Below are positions 57,686 to 64,000 of a DNA stretch of 64,000 nt, one piece after another. The notes under the pieces were generated by a model. The model saw only the letters and a program-made list of their open reading frames with translations. It ran no database searches and was not told where the DNA came from. The translations under genes were made by a program, and so were the position numbers. The stretch is from Paraescarpia echinospica (taxonomy: Eukaryota > Annelida > Polychaeta > Sabellida > Siboglinidae). The DNA is taken from contig CM034533.1 of NCBI GenBank assembly GCA_020002185.1, forward strand, positions 54,358,870-54,422,869, given 5' to 3'. Each line of letters opens with the position of its first letter. The first letter of the stretch is position 1.

Positions 57686-58951
57686 CTGTATAGTACAATG
57701 TCCATAGCTGAAATTTTCATAAACCCCATTCGCTTCTGGATACAGTGCAGGCTGGTATAACATGTCTGTTGCCTTTTCTAAGTCTCTCCCTTGACCACAA
57801 CGTAACGTGACGTTATGCGACTAATCGAATCAATCGATATGTTCTGAAAGTTCATTTAGTTGCATTAGTTGATAATAAACAACCGTTATCTTCTAATTAT
57901 TGTTATACTGGCAAAACTTTGTTTTATCAATATCGCATCATGAATTCAATGAATTTGTTCATTTGTTTGTGAAGGGCTGTAATAATTATGATTGTAAGAC
58001 TACATTTCATGATGTGGTCTTGATAACACACACACATAATATATATATATATATAATTTTTATTATATTAAAAACTCCTGTCTACATTTTCATATAAATT
58101 AAGCAAGTTGCTTGAACACTTTTAATTAGGAATTAAACAACTGCATAAAAAGAATGCACATGTCCTGTCAAGAATAAAAGCAAGTTTATTAAGAAAATGA
58201 TCAAAAATGGTTTGATGAAAATCATAGACATAGTATTTTACGAAGATAGAATGAACCTGAACATTTGAGGTGGGAACAAGTATAATTGCTCTATTTAACT
58301 TTGAAATAGTTATTGCTAGAATAATTATTCGATACCTGTTGAACTACGTAATACTTACCTACTAGCTATTGGTCGAATCAACGAGCCTGCACGCAAATCA
58401 TACAATGACAACAGACCGACATCCAAGTTCCAACACCGCCCTGTTGCCTTGGTGCAAACCGTTTCGAAGTCGTCACTCATACTCATAGTCGGTAATGCAG
58501 GCATCTGCAAGGTCTGTCATACGGTGCTGTACGGCAGCTAGCTCCCTACAGCACAGCGATTCGATGTGCGTCGACATTGGGACGCAGTGCCCACACAAAC
58601 ACCATGCGACATTATTAAGTCGCGTAACGTCTTCGTCGTCGATAGACCAACTGTCACTGTCCGACTCCCACAACTGAACCTCACCCGGGGCCGGACATTA
58701 TTGGACCGTGGATCGCACACTGTCACTGGGTAAAACCCGTATCACCCGTATGGCACAGGCCCTTTGACTTTGTGTGTGTCAACCGTAATTTCCGAGTGAC
58801 AAGTCGAACTAGAGTCTTCATCTGTCGTATCGATTTTCTCCCAAAATGATACGAAAGTTTCAAATATCACTTTTAATAACTCGTCTCTACCAAAATCCTT
58901 CGACGTCTTTGTCAACAACAAAATAAAAATAGTCCCGGTATGCGCGCGCAT
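57686..58951 (-). pseudogene. P2X7-receptor-type intracellular (P2RX7_C, ballast) domain gene remnant inside the transposon
   Basis: Two exons on the minus strand. Exon I (about 58951 to 58359) has an acidic region, then AWCLCGHC, MSTHIESLCCREL, DACITD and, after a one-base frameshift near 58475, DDFETVC and LYDLRAGSL, ending at a GTAAGT donor. Exon II (57843 to about 57686, acceptor TTTCAG) continues with TYRLIRLVA, an in-frame TAA, LWSRERLRKGN, HVIPACTV and, after another frameshift, PEANGVYENFSYG. The order and spacing of Cys pairs, the ACIT motif, the YR block and the PxCxV block follow the zinc-binding C-terminal domain of P2X7 receptors and the many stand-alone invertebrate proteins with that domain. 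No P2X channel part is present. It opposes the transposase gene, with both genes inside the inverted repeats. Several frame lesions make it a pseudogene in this copy. Confidence 0.7.
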
Positions 58952-59565
58952 CTAATATTCTTACCTTTGTTTTGAAAGCACCGCCCCCTTCTGGCAGCTA
59001 AAATCTTCGTTCGGGAAGTGCGACGTTAACAACGTTTTCATTGGTTATAAATCGTTGCCATTTAATTTCACCTTTTTATTTTGAACGCGTATACAAATTA
59101 TTTGTTGACCTATAGAACACCTATCGTGTATAATAGGGCACCATATCTTTGTTTTCGCACATAAATGTCTACTAATGAAGTAAAAAAAAAAAAAACGTAA
59201 TTTAACATGGATTAGATAGGAGTGAATCAAACCACTCGTTTGGAACAAAGATGGCGATACGCAGTGCTATATAGCGACGATTTAGGCATCGAACAAAATC
59301 GTTTTTTTCAGTTTGTCTTATAAATGAGTACGTTTCTGTTACCATTAATGTATACTTATATAGTATATATTTCAATATGTGTCATGAAACAGCTGCATTT
59401 CATTTCCCCTTTAAAGTCGCCGTAATAAGCCGAATCAACACCGTGTCGCTGCAGTGTCTCCGTGAGTATGACTTTACCTCGACAGTTCACTTCTGCTGAA
59501 AACATGAACGTATCGTGGAGAGAAGGGCCATCGCGTTTTTGTGTGGCAACCTACAGCGCCATGGG

Positions 59566-59782
59566 GCGATGACGCGATGGGCGATGCGATGAGCGATACG
59601 CGATGCGATGGGCGATGCGATGGACGATGCGCGATGCGATGCGCGATGCGATGGACGATGCGCGATGCGATGCGCGATGCGATGGACGATGCGCGATGCG
59701 ATGCGCGATGCGATGCGCGATGCGATGGACGATGCGCGATGCGATGGGCGATGCGATGCGCGATGCGCGATGCGATGCGCGA
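59566..59782. repeat. GCGATGCGATG minisatellite
   Basis: About 217 bases built from GCGATG, GGACGATG and GCGCGATG units. It stays open in several frames on both strands (Arg/Asp/Ala/Met-rich or Ser/His/Arg/Ala-rich); this reflects the repeat, not a gene. It starts about 40 bases past the end of homology between astacin copies A and C. Confidence 0.93.
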
Positions 59783-59799
59783 TTCCTTTTTGTGTTCAG

Positions 59800-60960
59800 A
59801 GCATGTGATGATGGCTGATGATGCTGACTGTACGTATACGGTTACATATATATTTGGTTTGCGCACAGAATTTGTTGTGTTCGTACTTCTAAATGTTGTG
59901 ACGAAAGTCTGGGTCAAACATATTTCATAACATGACATATATGTACTTCTTCTACCGCTCAAATGTAGTTTTTAAATTGTTTCCGTCTGGATATCCTTGG
60001 TAGAAAATATAAAACTTATGTTGTATACATGGGAAGAAACGACAACTTTTTTCAACTTTCGCTTATTGCAAATGCCGTTCGTTTGTGTCCAAGTTTATGT
60101 TTCAATTATTATAAATAGCTACAATATTCGAAGTCGGTTTAACAAGAAGCATGTACATTAAATCATCGAAAAAACTGAATTTAGCCGTCATTTGCGTCAC
60201 ATGTTTTTTTCTGTCTACAGTTTAATTGTTTCTTTTTAGTTAAGTGAATCGAATAGCTGAGGCACAGTTTACCAAACCGTAGATACGCTACAGTGTAACT
60301 GCCTGTCAATTGCAGCGATTTACGATGCCGCCCAATATAGCATGCGGCACGAAGTGGTAATTATTGAGACTGTCTGGTCATAGTTGTGTGTAGGCAACTG
60401 CTTTGAAGTGGTCACATGTGAATGCGATTATTGTTTTGAAAAAGGTTCACTAGTTAAGCCAGACATATTCATTAGAACAGTATGATTATATTGTATGTGT
60501 CTGTCTGTTCCCTGATATGGAAGTACTGTGGAGGCAGTCAATCTATGAATCGCCTATCTTGCATGCCCCCAGTAAATTACAACCATGGAAGATACATCTG
60601 TAATATATTCCCGTGTGTGTGCGTGCGTGCGTGCGTGCGTGCCTGTGTGATTATAAACCTATAATTATAGCATGCATGTGTGTCAATTGTATTGTTGTAA
60701 ATACAGTTGTAGCATAATTGCCAGGTCAAATAAAGGTAACTGCTGCAAACTTGTCGTGTATTTTTCATGAGAGTGCATTTCATAATAAATGTATATGTTC
60801 ATTTTAGTTCACAGTTTAGTAAGACAGTGTTTCGTGGCAGGATACAGTAATGTTGAAATCTGTGCGATACTCAGCCACAACGGAATATCCATCAGGTGTG
60901 TTCTTCATGAATATAATATGGTAATAATATAATAATCTGAGTAAAAAGCATAATGTGTTC
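59800..60960. other. Unassigned sequence
   Basis: AT-rich, with a short GTGC repeat at 60615-60645. No gene recognised. Confidence 0.3.
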
Positions 60961-60968
60961 ATAGATTA

Positions 60969-61360
60969 CATCCTCGCGCGCCAGGGGCGCTGCTGATTAC
61001 ACAAGTCTCAGTACCCCGCGGCAGATCGCCTTGCGGGACTCGGAATATAAGCTAAGCCAATAACATTGCGTGCCGGCAAATTTTCAACCACATGATTTTG
61101 GTAATGTTATGTGCAATGTTGGGGGAAGTAGAAGTAATTATTTGAATACACAATACCGTTCAGTCCCTCGTGAGATGTTATGAAATCACTGGCTTCGTCT
61201 TAGAATTGAGGTGCGGGTGGGGCGGGTGTCTGCACTGTTCTCACGGGTTGTACAGTTGCGGCGAAGCTAATTTCTAGTTTGAATCAGCTGACCTCCATAC
61301 ATTGCGTAGGATATCTGCCAGGGGTAGTGTACGTTGTCATCGACCTGGCTAACGAGGATG
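60969..61360. mobile_element. MITE-like element, 392 bp, second copy
   Basis: Same start (CATCCTCGCGCGCCAGGGG) and reversed end (CATCCTCGTTAGCCAGG) as 12145..12533, with shared internal blocks such as GAATACACAATACCG and CTGTTCTCACGGG. Together they define a roughly 390-bp dispersed family. Confidence 0.7.
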
Positions 61361-61607
61361 ATAGAGGATACTCTTTCAACTTGTATTTATCGTTTAGGTC
61401 CCTACTACTCAATTGTTTAGATAACTGTTGCACTTCCATTCGCTATTTGTAAAATGAATGACGGTATGTTGTTGAGTAACTGCGTCGCGAATGCTTAAAA
61501 CGTATTGATTAACTAACCATGAATATACTGAACGCATTAATGTTTACAAACTCAATTAATTCATACGTACACACACGCACACGCGCACCAGGGTAGGGTG
61601 GTAGGAA

Positions 61608-61858
61608 TGGAGGGGGAGAGGGGAAGAGGGGGAGAGGGAGAGAGGGAGAGAGGGAGAGACGGAGAGACGGAGAGAGGGAGAGAGGGAGAGAGGGAGAGAG
61701 GGAGAGAGGGAGAGAGAGAGAGGGAGGGAGAGAGGGAGAGAGGGAGAGAGAGAGAGGGAGAGAGTGAGAGAGAGAGAGAGAGAGAGGGAGGGAGGGAGGG
61801 AGAGAGGGAGAGAGGGAGAGAGGGAGAGAGGGAGAGAGGGAGAGAGGGAGAGAGTGGA
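61608..61858. repeat. (GGGAGA)n purine tract
   Basis: About 250 bases of GGGAGAGA repeats, all purine on the plus strand. Frames across it are artefacts. Confidence 0.97.
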
Positions 61859-61966
61859 AGAGCGAAAGTTATAGTAAAATAAATAATGCATTCAAATAAG
61901 CACAATGACTTAACAGCAAGCGAGCTTAGTGCCATATGTGTATGTAAACCACTTAATGTTGTGCAG

Positions 61967-62581
61967 TGTGCGGACGTTAAAACGCCTTCTACAAAGACTT
62001 GGCTTAAGGCGCAGACAAGTAGTTGACTACGCTATGGTTGCAACAGCAATGCAGGTACTTTCAAGTTTAAATAAGTACTCATGTCTATGTTGCACATGTT
62101 CACGGCTACTGGAAATAATAAAAAATTATAGCGATTCAGTATTAAATGAATTCTTTATGATCTTCTATATTCTAGTACATTCCTGAAATAATACACATAT
62201 AAACGGAAGGTGGAATTGTTTCTGTTTAGCATCATATCGAAGAAAATAGCACAATGTATCAGGGTATATTCTGTGATAACAAATTGAATCATAACTATGA
62301 AAATATGAAATATATCACACACGTCTACAAATAAATGTACACAGTTGAATAGTTGTATTGTTGAGTGTCCTAACCTACTTATGCAATATGCATCAATACC
62401 TTAACAATCAGTTAAATAGAGGCGCTTTGTTGTGTATAATGTATACCTTATGAAAGTAAAGTATAATTCATCCCTTTAACGATTTACCACATTTACGCAA
62501 AACCATATTAATGATACACTATCTTTAATGGGTGTTTTTATATATATATATTTACAACAATATATATATACATATATATAG

Positions 62582-62627
<46 letters not shown>

Positions 62628-63160
62628 TATGTCAATCTCTTTTCCACATAATAATTGTTTCAGCACGAGTTGGAAGGAAGTGGACGTTGTTTGGGCTACA
62701 GCAGCATGACAGTGCGACTACGCAACCTCCACGGTTTGATGGTGCCAAGGTGTGTCCAGTGTTTAGCAACAACAATTTTATTCAGAGAATATTAGCAGTA
62801 GTATATATAACACTCCATATGTTATCCTTCATTTAGTTTAATTACATGTCCACTATGACCACAGGTGTGGTAATGGCGGAGATTCTAATGTGGCATAAGA
62901 CGTACACAGCAGCACGCACAGTTTTTTTTAAACAAGACATATGCACAATATTGGTAGGCCTGATTTAATTCTACAATACAATTCAAGCAGCTTCGTTCAT
63001 TTCAGGGAGTGCTTGCGATTTTGCTTCACCCAGCTGATTCAAGTCGACCTCGACCAGATTGCTGGAGAGTGGAATCAGCACCATCTCAGCGTAAGACGCG
63101 CAAGCGACACGGCCGTCCGAGGAAAACCAAACCTGCTGTATTTCTTGCCAGAGATTTACG
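61967..63160 (+). pseudogene. Integrase-core-domain (animal type) gene, incomplete
   Basis: Three exons with good splice sites: 61967..62054 (VRTLKRLLQRLGLRRR), 62664..62749 (HELEGSGRCLGYSSM, ending LHGLMVP) and 63006..63160 (ECLRFCFTQLIQVDLDQI, then EWNQH and GKPNLLYFLPEIY). They correspond to the N-terminal helix-turn-helix-like part and the C-terminal part of an animal protein family with a transposon-type integrase core, as I recall it. Exon phases join in frame from the second to the third, but the DDE catalytic core normally between them is absent from 62750..63005. Either core exons were lost or the assembly is collapsed. The downstream part of the gene, if any, is outside the window. 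Confidence 0.6.
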
Positions 63161-63294
63161 GTAACGTAGCATTTAAATTGATGTACATTAATGCTATGCA
63201 ATTTGCACACATACGTATAAGGCATTTTAAGTTTACCGTGCATATTTGACGTACATATTTAATAATTGTATTCATCCCAAAGATCCCTAGCGGA

Positions 63295-63300
<6 letters not shown>
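62918..63300. repeat. 383-bp direct duplication, first copy
   Basis: Identical base for base, as far as I can read, to 63442..63824. It contains the complete C-terminal integrase exon with acceptor and donor. Confidence 0.95.

Positions 63301-63338
<38 letters not shown>
63301..63338. repeat. (TA)n microsatellite
   Basis: TA repeat separating the two copies of the exon block. Another TA tract is at 62591..62624. Confidence 0.95.
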
Positions 63339-63339
<1 letters not shown>

Positions 63340-63441
63340 TAGGAACCTCTGAATACAACACACAGCCACGTTGTTTGGGCTACCTGCAAACCAATACAAT
63401 CATTACAGTATGTAAATATAAATTGATTATTGTCTCTCTCA

Positions 63442-63824
63442 ACAGTTTTTTTTAAACAAGACATATGCACAATATTGGTAGGCCTGATTTAATTCTACAA
63501 TACAATTCAAGCAGCTTCGTTCATTTCAGGGAGTGCTTGCGATTTTGCTTCACCCAGCTGATTCAAGTCGACCTCGACCAGATTGCTGGAGAGTGGAATC
63601 AGCACCATCTCAGCGTAAGACGCGCAAGCGACACGGCCGTCCGAGGAAAACCAAACCTGCTGTATTTCTTGCCAGAGATTTACGGTAACGTAGCATTTAA
63701 ATTGATGTACATTAATGCTATGCAATTTGCACACATACGTATAAGGCATTTTAAGTTTACCGTGCATATTTGACGTACATATTTAATAATTGTATTCATC
63801 CCAAAGATCCCTAGCGGAGTGATA
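63442..63824. repeat. 383-bp direct duplication, second copy (second exon at 63530..63684)
   Basis: Offset 524 bases from the first copy. Flanks also resemble each other (CATTACAGTATGTAAA near 63401 and 63878), so the duplicated unit was longer and has diverged only outside the exon block. Confidence 0.95.
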
Positions 63825-63907
63825 GGAACGTGTTTCTGAATCACAACAGTACCATTAAGCAAACCAATGTATGTACATCATTACAGTATGTAAAATAAAT
63901 TGATTAT

Positions 63908-63909
<2 letters not shown>

Positions 63910-63991
<82 letters not shown>

Positions 63992-64000
63992 TCTCTCTCT
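63910..64000. repeat. (CT)n microsatellite, reaches window edge
   Basis: CT repeat with one interruption, continuing beyond the window. Confidence 0.97.

Larger units (their letters stand above)
52414..59410 (+). mobile_element. Kolobok-like DNA transposon, 6997 bp, TTAA target site duplication
   Basis: The ends are perfect 15-bp inverted repeats, AGGGGAAATGAAATG at 52414 and its reverse complement ending at 59410. The flanks are TTAA at 52410..52413 and TTAA at 59411..59414; copy A has one TTAA at the same place (7842..7845 region), so the empty site is visible in the same window. TTAA duplication occurs in piggyBac and Kolobok; the purine-rich ends and the transposase remnant fit Kolobok better than piggyBac. 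Inside are a plus-strand transposase remnant (about 54.3-56.6 kb) and a minus-strand P2RX7_C-type gene remnant (57.7-58.95 kb), arranged tail to tail. 52414..54300 and 56600..57680 show no coding sequence I can recognise, and I found no convincing THAP domain. Confidence 0.75.

Noticed and set aside
52410..59414. piggyBac element, from the TTAA target
   Set aside because: Ends start AGGGG and not CCY, and the transposase remnant has the GDxRxDxPGH-type motifs of another family.
59474..59962. Ser/His/Arg/Ala-rich and Met/Arg/Asp-rich repeat proteins on both strands
   Set aside because: They arise from the GCGATG minisatellite; no start context or splice structure supports a gene.
61556..61891. 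Ser/Leu/Pro-rich and Glu/Arg/Gly-rich frames
   Set aside because: Artefact of the (GGGAGA)n tract.

Overview
This window looks like nuclear DNA of a marine invertebrate animal. It is AT-rich, has intron-rich genes with ordinary GT..AG splice sites, several CA, CT and TA microsatellites (two of about 400 bp), L2- and CR1-like LINEs, tRNA-derived SINE fragments, MITEs, and hAT-like and Kolobok-like DNA transposons. I cannot place it more precisely than a probable lophotrochozoan or invertebrate deuterostome. No tRNA or rRNA gene, CRISPR array or bacterial-type gene was found.

The host genes that stand out are three tandem copies, all on the minus strand, of a secreted astacin (M12A) zinc metalloprotease with a C-terminal CUB domain. 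Copy A (exons from 7873 down to 726) is open through nine exons and runs off the left edge before its last two. Copy B (26912 to 17238) is complete: eleven exons joined in consistent phase give 527 residues. Its order is signal peptide, prodomain, basic cleavage site, catalytic domain with HExxHxxGxxH and SVMHY, Cys-rich EGF-like module, CUB. Copy C (59441 to 43306) is the recent duplicate of A; the two share intronic insertions such as a 151-bp MITE and a 1.25-kb hAT. C is a pseudogene: a 7-kb transposon splits its first exon, two splice sites are lost, the CUB region has a stop codon, and the Met-turn tyrosine is changed.

The 6997-bp transposon in copy C (52414..59410) has a perfect 15-bp inverted repeat and a TTAA target duplication, as in Kolobok elements. 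It carries a decayed transposase gene on the plus strand and, facing it on the minus strand, a two-exon remnant of a P2X7-receptor-type intracellular (ballast, P2RX7_C) domain. This second gene is the most unusual item in the window.

Between copies A and B lie an L2-like LINE (11.46-14.13 kb, minus) split by a 389-bp MITE, and a 5'-truncated CR1-like LINE (15.0-16.2 kb). Between B and C lie a possible small secreted-peptide exon (30.18 kb), a 5'-truncated L2-like LINE (30.67-33.08 kb), a nearly full-length CR1-like LINE with a PHD-like/SGNH ORF1 (34.1-38.47 kb) and an isolated 186-codon ORF (39.3 kb). Right of copy C, 59.54-59.78 kb is a GCGATG-rich minisatellite and 60.97 kb is a second copy of the MITE. 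At 62.0-63.8 kb there are exons of an animal 'integrase core domain' gene whose C-terminal exon is duplicated exactly and whose catalytic core is absent.
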